A DNA stretch of 64,000 bases from Streptomyces sp. NBC_00273 (GTDB lineage Bacteria; Actinomycetota; Actinomycetes; Streptomycetales; Streptomycetaceae): positions 1,736,001 to 1,800,000 of the forward strand of contig NZ_CP108067.1 in NCBI RefSeq assembly GCF_036178145.1, written 5' to 3'. The position numbers were made by a program, and so were the translations under genes. The notes under the pieces are model-generated. The model made no database searches. It saw only the letters and a program-made list of their open reading frames with translations, and had not been told where the DNA came from. Shown here one piece after another: positions 1 to 11,722 of this stretch (the stretch's first letter is position 1; every line of letters starts with the position of its first letter).

Positions 1-1
1 C

Positions 2-76
2 GCCGCCCGCGCCTTCGAGGACGCACTGACCCTCCGACCGGTGGCCTCCGTGGCGCGGACGGCCGTCAGGTCCTGA
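2..76 (+). CDS. C-terminal tail of an unidentified gene, cut by the window edge
   Basis: An open frame enters from the left edge and ends in TGA at 74-76. It gives about 24 residues (ending VASVARTAVRS) with good third-position GC bias. The fragment is too short to assign a family. It converges with the carbonic anhydrase gene, and the gap between them holds only a small hairpin (arms GCCCGT and ACGGGC at 144-157). Confidence 0.35.
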   Translation, partial: AARAFEDALTLRPVASVARTAVRS

Positions 77-159
77 GTCCTGGCGCACACGGCGACGACG
101 GAGGACCCCCGCCCGCCCCAACGCTGCCGTCGTGCGGCGCCCGGCCCGTCAACGGGCGC

Positions 160-795
160 TCAGGCCGACACCTCGCTCGGGAGGCCGCGGGTGGTGATGA
201 CCCGGGCGCTGCCGTCGGCCAGTCGGTAGGACAGGCCCACCACGGCGGTGCGCCCTGCCGTGACCTGGTCGGCGAGGACGCGGGAGCGGTCCATGAGGAG
301 GTCGACGGTGTGCCGTATGTGCTCGGCGATGATGTCGTCCTCGTCGGTGAGTCCGGCGGCGCGGGCGGCCAGCACGCTGGGGGTGACGCGTTCGATGACG
401 TCGCGCACGTATCCGGTCGCGCTGACGCCGTCGGTCAGGGCGGCGCGGGTCGCGGCGACCGCACCGCACTTGTCGTGGCCCAGCACGACGACCAGCGGGC
501 TCTCCAGCACGCTCACCGCGTACTCGATGCTGCCCAGGACCTCCGGACCCGCGACGTGGCCCGCGGTGCGGACGACGAACAGGTCCCCCAGCCCGCGGTC
601 GAAGATGATCTCGGCGGCCAGTCGCGAGTCGGAGCAGCCGAAGAACACCGCGAAGGGACTCTGAGCCGGTGCGGTCTCGGTGCGGCGGGCGGCGTCCTGG
701 TTCGGGTGCTCGGGTGCGCCCGCGATGAAACGCCGGTTGCCGGCCAGCAGCAGCTCGAAGGCCTCGGACGGAGTCGGTGACAGCGAGGTACTCAT
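160..795 (-). CDS. beta-class carbonic anhydrase
   Basis: A 211-residue cytoplasmic zinc enzyme that interconverts CO2 and bicarbonate. The beta-class zinc ligands are visible: Cys54 in the CSDSR motif (with the Asp56-Arg58 dyad) and His107-x-x-Cys110 in GHDKCGAV. The length fits the short bacterial beta class. The central fold around AGHVAGPEVLGSIEYAV is typical of the family, and no secretion signal is present. It is transcribed alone, with a Sua5-like gene 113 bases upstream on the same strand. The ATG start at 795 fits the usual N-terminus, which begins shortly before the LLAGNRRF helix. The family assignment is firm; any specialised role, such as supplying bicarbonate to carboxylases, is inference. 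Confidence 0.93.
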   Translation of the reverse strand: MSTSLSPTPSEAFELLLAGNRRFIAGAPEHPNQDAARRTETAPAQSPFAVFFGCSDSRLAAEIIFDRGLGDLFVVRTAGHVAGPEVLGSIEYAVSVLESPLVVVLGHDKCGAVAATRAALTDGVSATGYVRDVIERVTPSVLAARAAGLTDEDDIIAEHIRHTVDLLMDRSRVLADQVTAGRTAVVGLSYRLADGSARVITTRGLPSEVSA

Positions 796-908
796 GACCG
801 CAGGCTACGACCCCGCCCGGACCGCCACACTGCGGGGTCCGGCGAAGGACCGAGGTGCGACGGCGGCCCGGCTTCGCGCCGGCACTCCGCGATGCCACCT
901 GCCGGGGG

Positions 909-1553
909 TCACGGCTCCAGCAGGTCGGGCACGACGCCGCGCAAGGCGTGGGCGCTGATGGCGCCGGCACGCCTGAGGACCGGTACCGGGCCGGTGAGGT
1001 CCACGATCGAGGAGGCGACGGCGGCCTCGGTGCGCCCGCCGTCGAGGTAGACGGCGACGGAGTCGCCCAGCATGTCCTGCGCGGCGTCGCAGTCCTGCGG
1101 AGAGGGGCGGCCGGTCAGATTGGCACTGGAGACCGCCATCGGTCCGGTCTCGGCGAGCAGCTCGAGCGCCACGGGATGGGACGGCATCCGGACCGCGACC
1201 GTGCCGTGGGTCTCCCCGAGGTCCCAGGTCAGCGAGGGCAGATGACGGGCGACCAGGGTCAGCCCGCCCGGCCAGAACGCCTCCACCAAGGCCCACCCCT
1301 GCTTGGGCAATTCGGCGACCAGGTCGTGCAGGGCGTCCGGGGAGGCGACCAGCACCGGCGAGGGCATCGCACGGTCCCGCCCCTTGGCTCCCAGCAGGCT
1401 GTCCACCGCGTCCGCGTTGAAGGCGTCCGCACCGATGCCGTAGACGGTGTCCGTCGGGAGCACCACGAGCTCGCCCCGGCGTACCGCCCGGGCGGCCGTG
1501 CTCAGCCCGTCGGTCCGGCCGGAAGCCGTGGAGCAGTCATATCGAAGGGCCAT
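909..1553 (-). CDS. Sua5/YciO/YrdC-family protein (L-threonylcarbamoyladenylate synthase type)
   Basis: 214 residues. The YrdC signature is clear: GELVVLPTDTVYGIGADAF near residues 27-45, then KGRDRAMPSPVLV, a WPGGLTLV motif and VAVRMPSHP. Enzymes of this family make threonylcarbamoyl-AMP from threonine, bicarbonate and ATP for the t6A modification of tRNA. The open frame runs far upstream, but the ATG at 1553 follows GGAG eight bases away and gives the family N-terminus (MALRYD...). In Streptomyces the main sua5 gene lies in the prfA-prmC-atp region. Here the gene stands alone beside a carbonic anhydrase, so it may be a second copy; its bicarbonate substrate makes the neighbour suggestive but not proof of a link. 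Confidence 0.88.
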   Translation of the reverse strand: MALRYDCSTASGRTDGLSTAARAVRRGELVVLPTDTVYGIGADAFNADAVDSLLGAKGRDRAMPSPVLVASPDALHDLVAELPKQGWALVEAFWPGGLTLVARHLPSLTWDLGETHGTVAVRMPSHPVALELLAETGPMAVSSANLTGRPSPQDCDAAQDMLGDSVAVYLDGGRTEAAVASSIVDLTGPVPVLRRAGAISAHALRGVVPDLLEP

Positions 1554-2153
1554 GGCCGATCTCCATCCCACCGGGCTCTCGGCCCGCACCTGCTGGATTA
1601 CCCCGGCAGGGTACCGGAAAGGGCGGCCCCGCCCGGGCCCGTCCTGCGGTCTCCTCACCCGCGCCACGGTCTGCCCGGGGCCGTGTGGTGGTGGGCCGGG
1701 GGGATGTTCCGGCAGGTTCAACGACAGTCGCACCACGGCCATCACCCGTCCGGGTGACGGACCCTCCGCCGGGCGGTTCGAGCCGAATGCTGGAGACGAG
1801 CAGCTTCCGCACCGCCCGTGGGGCGCTGGCCGGGATTCTGGCCGGGTCCAGCAGACCGAACAGCGCTCCCGGACCGTCCCCGACGGCGCGAGCGGCTGGC
1901 TCGGCGCCTTCGTCACCGTGCCTCGAGACCACCGGACCGGACGGCCTTCAGGAGGTCGACTCGACTCCGACGTGCGGCGGTGACCGGCTGAGATCGCTGC
2001 GGCGGCCCCGTTGGCAGCGCGTTGGGCACGTGTTGGGTGCCGCGTGCACTCTTCCCACGTCGACCGAGGGGCTCCGGACACCGGGCCCCCGGCCGTCGAC
2101 GGGGGCCCGGTGCGGGTCTCCCCGCCCAGCACTCGACGAAGACGGGACGGATC
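1554..2153. other. 600-base divergent gap with no recognisable gene
   Basis: This lies between the Sua5-like gene (leftward) and the secreted-protein gene (rightward). Open frames here are GC-driven and none has a convincing start or family resemblance. One minus frame (around 1800-1900) gives a protein-like stretch, FGLLDPARIPASAPRAVRKL, which may be a remnant but cannot be assigned. Confidence 0.4.
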
Positions 2154-2615
2154 ATGCGCATCAAGGGAAGTCGGATACTCACCCGGGCTCTGCCGGTCGC
2201 GGCCATGGCCCTCGCCACGCTGGTGACCACGGGCAATCCCGCCTCGGCCGCCGGACTGGGGTGCAGCGAGTACGCCTGTGACGGCTGGGACCCCGGCCCG
2301 GTCAGCTGGGACTCCGGCCCGAGCACCGACTCGACGGCGACCATCGACGGTTACGCCACCGTGGCGCTGCGCTCCGGCAAGAAGGACGGCAGATGGTACG
2401 GCTGGGCGAAGACGGCCACGCGCTACTACAAGTACGGGGTGTGGATCGACCGGTCCACGGACGGCGGCAAGACGTGGGACGGAACGCGCGGATACGAACA
2501 CCGTGACGGGGGCGAGGCGTACACGTCCATGCAGTACTGGCCGGACGGCACCTGGCTGCGCGCCTGCGTGAACGTCGAGGGCGTCAAGCTGGCGTGCACC
2601 GCCTGGGTCAGCTGA
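2154..2615 (+). CDS. small secreted protein of unknown function
   Basis: 153 residues with a clear Sec signal peptide: a basic start (MRIKGSR), a hydrophobic core (ALPVAAMALATLVTT) and a likely cleavage after ASA near residue 33. The mature part is about 120 residues, rich in Trp, Tyr, Gly and Lys, with four Cys. Two lie near its start (GCSEYACDG) and two near its end (LRACVN, LACTAW), so two disulphides are possible. The DWSTDGGKTW-like segment (DRSTDGGKTWDGT) resembles loops in extracellular beta proteins. No catalytic motif is recognised. The frame is open further upstream, but the ATG at 2154 is where the signal peptide begins. Confidence 0.75.
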   Translation: MRIKGSRILTRALPVAAMALATLVTTGNPASAAGLGCSEYACDGWDPGPVSWDSGPSTDSTATIDGYATVALRSGKKDGRWYGWAKTATRYYKYGVWIDRSTDGGKTWDGTRGYEHRDGGEAYTSMQYWPDGTWLRACVNVEGVKLACTAWVS

Positions 2616-2683
2616 CGCGCTTCGGCGTTCCGGGTGGTGGCCCCGAGCGAGTGCTCAGGGCCACCGCCCGAAGGCGCGGGGTG

Positions 2684-5581
<2,898 letters not shown>

Positions 5582-5779
5582 CTCGCCCCCCGAGCGTCAA
5601 CGGTCGGCATCCGCGTGTCGGCGGGACCGGCTAGGGCAGATCGTAAGCCGCTCGGGGGGCGCAAGATCCAGGGATTTCGGCGGGCGCGGCGGGGCGGCCT
5701 CCCGCCCCGCCCGCACCCGTACCACCGGCCGCTGTCCGTCCCGGCAGTCGACTGTTCCTTGCCGGGACGGAACGCCGGT

Positions 5780-6184
5780 CTAGTACGTGGTCGGCAGGTA
5801 GGTGTGGCAGTAGCCGTTGCCCGCGCCGCCGCCGCTGTAGTACGGGTCGCCCTCGAACATCAGCATGTCGCCGGTCTGGGGGCCCACGATGCCATCGGCC
5901 TTCAGGCTGCCGCCCGTACCGTTCTGGACGTCGATGACGGCCTGGCGGGTCTTCGGGCCCCAGGCACCGTCCTCGGCGACCTTGGCCACGCCCCAGTAAC
6001 GACCCCGGTCGATCGCGTAGTTGATCATGCGCTGGACGCACCACACCGCGTGGGTGTTGTTCGCACGGCCGTTGCCGATGTACGGGGCGCTGGTGGAGGC
6101 GTTCGCGGTGCCGCTCATCGCGGTGGCGGCCAGGGCGGTCGCCACCGCCGCGAGAGCGGTCCGGCGGGCAAGGGTCCTCAACAT
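5780..6184 (-). CDS. secreted peptidoglycan-binding-domain protein
   Basis: 134 residues. A Sec signal peptide runs from MLRTLARR through a hydrophobic Ala-rich core to a likely ANA cleavage near residue 29. The mature protein contains a PG_binding_1-like repeat: VAEDGAWGPKTRQAVIDVQN, then LKADGIVGPQT. Such domains bind cell-wall glycan. Two Cys (VWCVQRM and YCHTY) may pair. No hydrolase domain is attached, so it may be a wall-associated accessory or a stand-alone binding module. The ATG at 6184 follows GGAAGGA at good spacing; the frame is open upstream but lacks a better signal peptide. Confidence 0.82.
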   Translation of the reverse strand: MLRTLARRTALAAVATALAATAMSGTANASTSAPYIGNGRANNTHAVWCVQRMINYAIDRGRYWGVAKVAEDGAWGPKTRQAVIDVQNGTGGSLKADGIVGPQTGDMLMFEGDPYYSGGGAGNGYCHTYLPTTY

Positions 6185-6374
6185 GTCGTTCCTTCCGGGT
6201 TGTGGTCTCGAGCCGGTCGGGCGGATGACGAGGTCGATTCGCGGCTCGCCGTGCATCGTGTCCGACGGCCCCAACGGGCCACCAACATCGCTCACACCGA
6301 CGTGTTGGAACCGGGAGCGGGTGCGGGTCCGGACCTTGGCCGCAGCCCCGGCCGCAGGGGCGGTCGCACACCAT

Positions 6375-6417
6375 GGAGCGGCCCGGCCGCCCCGCGAAGG
6401 GGCGGCCGGGCCGCTCC
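6375..6417 (-). terminator. strong hairpin terminator after the PucR-type gene
   Basis: A perfect inverted repeat of 19-base arms (6375-6393 and 6399-6417) with the loop GCGAA. It lies 19 bases past the PucR stop at 6436, between that gene and the next leftward gene. There is no U-tract, as is common for Streptomyces terminators. Confidence 0.85.
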
Positions 6418-6435
6418 AGGCCCTGTCCGCTCGGG

Positions 6436-7692
6436 TCACAGACCGTTGACCCGGGCCATCCTCTCCGCGACGAGCGGCGGGAAGTTCGTCGTGATGGCCC
6501 GGCCCGTTCTGCGTCCCATCCGGGAATGCTGGAGTCGTACCTGCGCCATCAGCCGGCGGCTGCGCAGGGCCATCTCCAGCTCGAAACGGGTGCGGGGGTC
6601 ACGCAGCCCCGGCCCGAAGAGCTTCTCCAGCTGCCGCATGCGGTACCGCACGGTCTGGGGATGCACGCTCAAGGCCTTCGCGGCCTCCGGGGCGCCGCCG
6701 CCTTCGAACCAGGCGAGGAGGGTCACCTCCAGCCGCTCGCTCTGGCGTGGGGTCAAGCCGGCCAAGGGCCGCAGCCAATGGGCGGCCAACGCATGGGCCA
6801 GCGGCTGGTCCTGGAGGAGGAGCAGCGTGGAGAGGTGGTCGTCGACGAAGACCGGCCGGGTCTCGGCACTGGGGCGGGCCGGGGTGAGCGCGAGCAGGCG
6901 CAGGGCCCAACGCAGGGAGGACGCGGTGTCCGTCAGGGGAACCGCGTGGCCCACGGCTGCGAAGCGGCCGCGCAGCGGGAGTTCCAGCGCGGCGCGGGTG
7001 TCCGGGTCCGCACTCGGCACCAGGAGGCAGGGCTGGCCCGCGAAGACGCCGGCGAGGGGGTTGTCCAGTACGGCCGCCAGCTGCTGCGTCTCGCCGGGGG
7101 TGGCCAGTACGACGCCGCGTACGGCTGGTGGCAGCGGCCAGCCGGCCGCCTCGGCCAGCTCGGCGAGGGACTGCTTCGAATCAGCCCTGTCGTCGGTGAG
7201 CACCTTGAACAGCTCCTCGCGGGCCCGCTCGCGCGGTGCGGCAGACGCGTACCGGTCCGCTGCGGTGTTCGCGACGGCGTCCGCGTCGGTGTCCTTGGCG
7301 GTGTTCGCGGCAGCGACTGTGGCGCTGCGGCGGTCGCGCTGCCTGGGCACGAGGCCGGTGCTCCGTATCACCTCCCGGGTGAAACCGGGGGTTTCCTCCT
7401 GTCTACTGTCATGTCCGTCATCGCTCGCCCGCTCGGAGCGGGGGCGGCCGCCGCTCGGCTCCCGGTCATCGGGTTGCCGGTAGCCGAGGAAGTTGCACAG
7501 CGCGTTCTCCACCGAGTGCCTGAGCGATTCTTCGTCGATGGTCTCGTAGTCGTCGACGAGTGCCGTGAATGTGGGAGTCCCGTGCAGGAGCTCCTTCACT
7601 ATCTCGTCGGCCAGCACGGGCAGCTCCCTGCGCAGGATGCGGGTCCACTCGCCTCGGGGGCGGGACCAGATGCGGTTCAGGAGTTCGCACAT
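6436..7692 (-). CDS. PucR-family transcriptional regulator with a replaced central region
   Basis: 418 residues. The C-terminal PucR/CdaR helix-turn-helix is clear (about 325-390: LTPRQSERLEVTLLAWFEGG, then AAKALSVHPQTVRYRMRQLE and a DPRTRFELEMALR helix). The N-terminus (MCELLNRIWSRPRGEW... to VENALCNFLGY) matches the usual start of Streptomyces PucR-type regulators. The stretch from about 70 to 150 is instead a low-complexity Arg/Asp/Ala linker. The helical block normally found there, with its RVAWR-type motif, is missing. RBS GAGGAAAACG precedes the ATG. Ligand and targets are unknown. The gene may be functional with a shortened sensor, or impaired. Confidence 0.85.
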   Translation of the reverse strand: MCELLNRIWSRPRGEWTRILRRELPVLADEIVKELLHGTPTFTALVDDYETIDEESLRHSVENALCNFLGYRQPDDREPSGGRPRSERASDDGHDSRQEETPGFTREVIRSTGLVPRQRDRRSATVAAANTAKDTDADAVANTAADRYASAAPRERAREELFKVLTDDRADSKQSLAELAEAAGWPLPPAVRGVVLATPGETQQLAAVLDNPLAGVFAGQPCLLVPSADPDTRAALELPLRGRFAAVGHAVPLTDTASSLRWALRLLALTPARPSAETRPVFVDDHLSTLLLLQDQPLAHALAAHWLRPLAGLTPRQSERLEVTLLAWFEGGGAPEAAKALSVHPQTVRYRMRQLEKLFGPGLRDPRTRFELEMALRSRRLMAQVRLQHSRMGRRTGRAITTNFPPLVAERMARVNGL

Positions 7693-8183
7693 CGTTTTCC
7701 TCGTTCATGCCGGGGTGAGGCCTGCCCGCGGAAGGCAGGAAGCCGGCCGCGGGGCGTCGCTATCGTCAATCTCCTTGCCACATGGGCGGGTTAATGCCTC
7801 GGTCGCGCCTGATGAAGGCTTCGGTTGCTGCTGTTCTGCCTCAGCCGTGCCTCGTTGCTGTCGTTGGGATCTGGGGGTGGCAGCCAGGGCGTTGCCTGTC
7901 ATGAACCCGTCGGAAGGAGACCTTCCGGATTCTTGGATGTGTCGAGACGTGTTGCGGGAAGTTATCACCCTTCGATAAATCCTGTGGAGATGCTGTGCGC
8001 TTCCAGCATGCTGCTCCTCTCGCCGCGAGCCCCTGCGGCTCCCGGGTAGCACCCAGAACCCCCGGACACCCCGGCGCGGTCAGCCACTTCGCCGGGCATG
8101 AGTCCGCCCGCCGCGCCGGTCGAACGGACCGTACGGCGGACGGGCGGGTCAGGTCGCGTGGCGGTGCGCCGGCGCCCCCGGAA
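7693..8183. other. 490-base gap between the PucR gene and the P450 gene
   Basis: No gene is supported. The stretch upstream of the PucR start is less GC-rich and has an inverted repeat, TTATC (7962-7966) and GATAA (7974-7978) with a 7-base spacer, which could be an operator for the leftward PucR promoter. The part next to the P450 stop (8100-8183) has GC-rich inverted segments that may end P450 transcription. Confidence 0.4.
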
Positions 8184-9431
8184 TCAGGGGCGGATTCCGT
8201 CGCAGGCGATCGGCAGGTGGCGGGGGCCGCGGAGCACCGCGTTCTGGCGGTACGGGGGCGGGTCCTCCAGCAGCCGCGGATTCTCCAGCCTGCGGGCCAG
8301 TTCGCTCAGGGCCAGCTGGGCCTCCAGGCGTGCCAGCGGAGCGCCGAAGCAGCTGTGGATGCCGCTGCCGAGGCCGAGGTGCTGGATGTCCCCGCGGTCG
8401 GGGTCGAAGCGGTCCGCGTTCTCGAACCGCTTCGGGTCGCGGTTCCCGGAGGCCAGGATCAGCGAGACCGTGGCGCCCTTGGGGATGTTGACCCCGCCCA
8501 CCTCGATGTCGTCGATCGTGCTGCGCCGCGGCAACAGCTGCACGGGGGGCTCGTAGCGCAGCAGTTCCTCGACGATCGGCACGGACAGCTGCGGGTCCTC
8601 GCGCAGTCGCTGGAGGACGTCCGGGTGGCGCAGGAGGGTCAGCATGCCGTTCGTGATCAGGTTGACCGTGGTCTCGTGACCCGCGATCAGCAGCAGCGCC
8701 GCGGTGCTGATGGCCTCCAGCGCGCTCATGGAACCGTCCGGTTCGTCGGTGGCGGCCGCCAGCTGGGACAGCATGTCCTCGCCCGGCTCCTTGCGCCGCT
8801 CCTCGATCAGCCCGGCCAGGTACATGCCGAGCTCCATCTGTGCGTCGGCCGCGGCCTTCGGCCTCTCGGTGGGGTCGGCGTCCGGATCGGGGTCGAGGCT
8901 GGCGGCGATGGTGTCGGCCCAGCCGTGGAAGCGGGGCTCGTCCTCGGGGGGCACGCCCAGCAGCCGACAGATCACGGTCACCGGGAAGGGGTAGGAGAAC
9001 TGGTCGACCAGGTCGATCCGCTCCGGGGAACCCGCGTCGACGATGCCGTCGATGAGGCCGGAGACGATGCCGTCGAGCTCGCCGCGCATGTCGTGGATCT
9101 TGTGCGGGGAGTGCGGCGGCCCGAACGGCCGGTTCGTGATGCGGCGCAGCCGGTCGTGGTCCGGCGGGTCGAGCTTGAGGAACACCGGGGGCAGTGCCGA
9201 GTCGTCACCGTCCTCCTGCGCCAGCGGATCGCTCGACGGCAGCGTCAGGTTGCGGGGGTCGGAACTGATGCGCGGATCGTGCAGCAGGCTCTGTATCTCG
9301 TAGTAGGTGCTGACGACGTACGGGCCGTCCTCGTCGTGGAAGACCGGCGTCTTGCGCAGCTCCTCGTACAGCGGGTACGGGTCGGCGCGGGTGGAGTAGT
9401 CGAGGATCTGCCGGAGCATGGCTTGGCTCAT
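8184..9431 (-). CDS. cytochrome P450 (bacterial class I)
   Basis: 415 residues, a normal length for soluble actinobacterial P450s. The I-helix oxygen-binding motif AGHETT lies near residue 248. The ExxR motif is in EELLRYEPP near 287. The haem loop is GLGSGIHSCFGAPLAR, with Cys361 as the axial ligand. The sequence style resembles the CYP105/CYP107 groups that hydroxylate natural products or xenobiotics. No ferredoxin gene is adjacent, so electrons must come from elsewhere. The ATG at 9431 is preceded by AAGGAC. It is divergent from the propeller-like gene, with a perfect palindrome in the shared control region. The substrate cannot be told from sequence. Confidence 0.94.
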   Translation of the reverse strand: MSQAMLRQILDYSTRADPYPLYEELRKTPVFHDEDGPYVVSTYYEIQSLLHDPRISSDPRNLTLPSSDPLAQEDGDDSALPPVFLKLDPPDHDRLRRITNRPFGPPHSPHKIHDMRGELDGIVSGLIDGIVDAGSPERIDLVDQFSYPFPVTVICRLLGVPPEDEPRFHGWADTIAASLDPDPDADPTERPKAAADAQMELGMYLAGLIEERRKEPGEDMLSQLAAATDEPDGSMSALEAISTAALLLIAGHETTVNLITNGMLTLLRHPDVLQRLREDPQLSVPIVEELLRYEPPVQLLPRRSTIDDIEVGGVNIPKGATVSLILASGNRDPKRFENADRFDPDRGDIQHLGLGSGIHSCFGAPLARLEAQLALSELARRLENPRLLEDPPPYRQNAVLRGPRHLPIACDGIRP

Positions 9432-9680
9432 GGTGCGTCCTTGTGCGGCTCGCGGGATCGGCTGATCGGGGCCCCTCCTTCGTCGTTCCGACACCGGTCT
9501 CCGGCCGACTCCGGTCCCCGGCTTTCCCAGCATGCACGGAGGCCCCGGGGAACGCCTGCCGGACAAGGAAACCGCAGGTCACACCCTCAGTGCGCACACC
9601 GCGAGCCGCACGTCGCCGTTCGGGGCGCGGCACCGGGCCCTCCCGCCCCTCGACAGCTCGCCGAGCCCTGCCGCATCATC

Positions 9681-9705
9681 ATGCTTGCACTAGAAGTGCA
9701 AGCAT
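9681..9705. promoter_or_regulatory. 25-base perfect palindrome (candidate operator)
   Basis: Arms ATGCTTGCAC and GTGCAAGCAT are separated by TAGAA. The site is in the divergent region between the P450 gene (start 9431) and the secreted propeller gene (start 9766). Arm length and spacing fit a dimeric TetR- or MarR-type repressor site. TTGCAC within it could also overlap a promoter element. Confidence 0.7.
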
Positions 9706-9765
9706 TCCGGATGGGCTCACGCTCCCCGCCGCGTCCTCACAGGTCAGCGAATGAAAGGCCTCCGC

Positions 9766-11349
9766 ATGCGCACGTTCCTCCGTGTCCTGGCCGTCATGGT
9801 GGCAGCCGCCGTGTTACCGCCCCTCACCGCCGCCGCCCCGGCCGGGGCAGTGACCCTGCCCGCCCTGCCCGCCCTGCCCGCCCTGTCCATACCCGGGGAT
9901 CCGCGCGGAGCCGCTCTGCCCCGGTTCACCGGTCGCGCCGTCGCACCGCGACCGGTCGCCGTCCCCCCGGTCCCGCAGCACCCGTTCATGGCAGCCAACG
10001 GCTCCAGCAACGTGCACGGCGACGCCTATCAGAGCGACACGTACGAAGGACCCGGTCCCACCGGCCGCGATCTCGCCGTGCGCAGCAGGCTGCAGGGCGG
10101 GCTCTGCGGCTCGGTCACCTTCGACTCGCGGGGACGGATCGTCACCGTCTGCATGACCCCCGGGCTCTCGCCCCGGCTGATGCTGCTCGATCCGCACGAC
10201 CTCGCAGCGGTTTCCTCCCTCACGCTGCCCGGGACGGCGGGCACCAGCCCCACGGAAGTCTCCGGAGGCGGCTACTTCTACCTCGACCAGCTCGACCGTG
10301 CCGTCGTCCCCACGAAGGACGGCACCATTCAGGTCGTGGCCGTCCGGCGCGACGCGCTCGTGACACAGGCGCGCTACGACCTCAAGCCGGTGATCGGCAC
10401 CAGCGGCATCGTGTCCGTCCTCCCCGACTGGTCGGGGAGGATGTGGTTCGTGACCGGCAGCGGGGTGGTCGGCGTCCTCGATCCGGCGACCGGCACGGTC
10501 TCCACCCACGTACTGCGGGGGGAGACGATCGCCAACAGCATCGCGGTCGACGAGTCCGGCGGCGTCTTCGTCGTCAGCGACCACGCCCTCTACCGCTTCG
10601 ACTTCGACTCCGACGCGTCTGCCGAGGGCCGACCCGTCGTCACCTGGCGGGCCGCGTACGACAGGGGGTCGCGGCAGAAGCCCGGTCAGCTCAGCCGGGG
10701 CAGCGGGACCACGCCCACGCTCATCGGTCCGGCGGCCGGCCCGGGCGGAGGGTACGTCGCCATCACCGACAACGCCGACCCCCGGATGAAGGTGCTCGTG
10801 ATGGCGCGCGGGAAGGCCGGGCCCGAGAAGGTGTGCGAACAGCCGGTCTTCGCCCCGGGAAGGGGTGCCGACGAGAACAGCCTCGTCGCCGTGGGCGGTG
10901 ACCTCGTCGTGGAGAACAACTACGGTTACGTCGTCGAGGACCACGCCCTCCTGAAGGGAATGCTCGGAGGGCGCCAGGTCGACACCGAGCCCGGCCTGGC
11001 CCGGGTCCACGTCGACTACACCACCCGTACCTGTTCCCTGGCCTGGTCCGACAGCAGCGAACGGGTTCCCAGCGTCGTCAGCAAGGTCTCCCTCGCGACG
11101 GGCCTCTTGTACACCTTCACGCACCCCACCGCCGACGAACTGCGGGCCGCCCGCCGCACGGGCACCGCTGCGATGCCCGACGCCTGGTACCTCACGGCGC
11201 TGGACGTGCGGACCGGCGAGCGGGTGTGGAGCCGGCTGGTCGGCGCCGGCCCCCTGTTCAACAACCACTACGCGCCGGTGACCCTGGGCGGGGACGGCTC
11301 CGCCTACGTCGGCGTGGTCGGCGGCCTGGTCAGGATCACGGACTCCTGA
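9766..11349 (+). CDS. secreted beta-propeller-like protein of unknown function
   Basis: 527 residues. A signal peptide runs from MRTFLRVLAVMVAAAVL to an AGA-type cleavage near residue 27. A short Leu-Pro-Ala repeat follows, from three 9-base repeats at 9856-9882. The rest contains repeated beta-strand blocks of the kind found in propellers: VTFDSRGRIVTVCM, SGIVSVLPDWSGRMWFVTGSG, IANSIAVDESGGVFVVSDHALYRF, YVAITDNADPRMKVLVM and LTALDVRTGERVWS. This suggests a PQQ-like or SMP-30-like extracellular propeller, but catalytic residues are not recognised. AAAGG is well placed for the ATG at 9766; an ATG five codons earlier is the alternative. The gene is followed by a 36-base tandem repeat. Confidence 0.8.
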   Translation: MRTFLRVLAVMVAAAVLPPLTAAAPAGAVTLPALPALPALSIPGDPRGAALPRFTGRAVAPRPVAVPPVPQHPFMAANGSSNVHGDAYQSDTYEGPGPTGRDLAVRSRLQGGLCGSVTFDSRGRIVTVCMTPGLSPRLMLLDPHDLAAVSSLTLPGTAGTSPTEVSGGGYFYLDQLDRAVVPTKDGTIQVVAVRRDALVTQARYDLKPVIGTSGIVSVLPDWSGRMWFVTGSGVVGVLDPATGTVSTHVLRGETIANSIAVDESGGVFVVSDHALYRFDFDSDASAEGRPVVTWRAAYDRGSRQKPGQLSRGSGTTPTLIGPAAGPGGGYVAITDNADPRMKVLVMARGKAGPEKVCEQPVFAPGRGADENSLVAVGGDLVVENNYGYVVEDHALLKGMLGGRQVDTEPGLARVHVDYTTRTCSLAWSDSSERVPSVVSKVSLATGLLYTFTHPTADELRAARRTGTAAMPDAWYLTALDVRTGERVWSRLVGAGPLFNNHYAPVTLGGDGSAYVGVVGGLVRITDS

Positions 11350-11403
11350 CCCGGACGGGCGGGCCGTCCGACCCACCGCCTGACGCACCGCCTGACCCGC
11401 TGT

Positions 11404-11511
11404 CTGACCCACCGCCTGGTCCGCCGCCTGACCCGCTGTCTGACCCACCGCCTGGTCCGCCGCCTGACCCGCTGTCTGACCCACCGCCTGGTCCGCCGCC
11501 TGACCCGCCGT
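11404..11511. repeat. 36-base tandem repeat, three copies
   Basis: Copies at 11404-11439, 11440-11475 and 11476-11511 are identical except for one base near the end of the third. Degenerate partial units precede them from about 11370. The unit starts CTGACCCACCGCC. The array begins about 50 bases past the stop of the propeller gene. The unit is a multiple of three and stays open in several frames (Pro-rich on plus, Gly/Ser-rich on minus), but no frame has a convincing start. Confidence 0.9.
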
Positions 11512-11722
11512 CCGGGTCGCACGCTGGGACCGGACGTGGTGACAGACCGCGGCCGCGCCGCGGTACGGGGCATGAACCGCGCCCCTCACGGTTACCCCTT
11601 CCCCGGGTCCCAGCGTCCTCGGCGCTGTGCTCGGCAGAGCGCGGCATGGCCTGACGGCATCGCGTCGGTCCGCGTACCGCACCCCGGACGGCTCCACCAA
11701 CGGCTTGACGAAAGGTACGACG

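Noticed and set aside
909..2501. 530-residue version of the Sua5-like protein
   Set aside because: The extra N-terminal 316 residues are Arg/Pro-rich noise; the start at 1553 has a ribosome binding site and gives the family length.
11404..11511. Possible CRISPR array
   Set aside because: Units are directly tandem with no spacers, and no cas genes are in the window.
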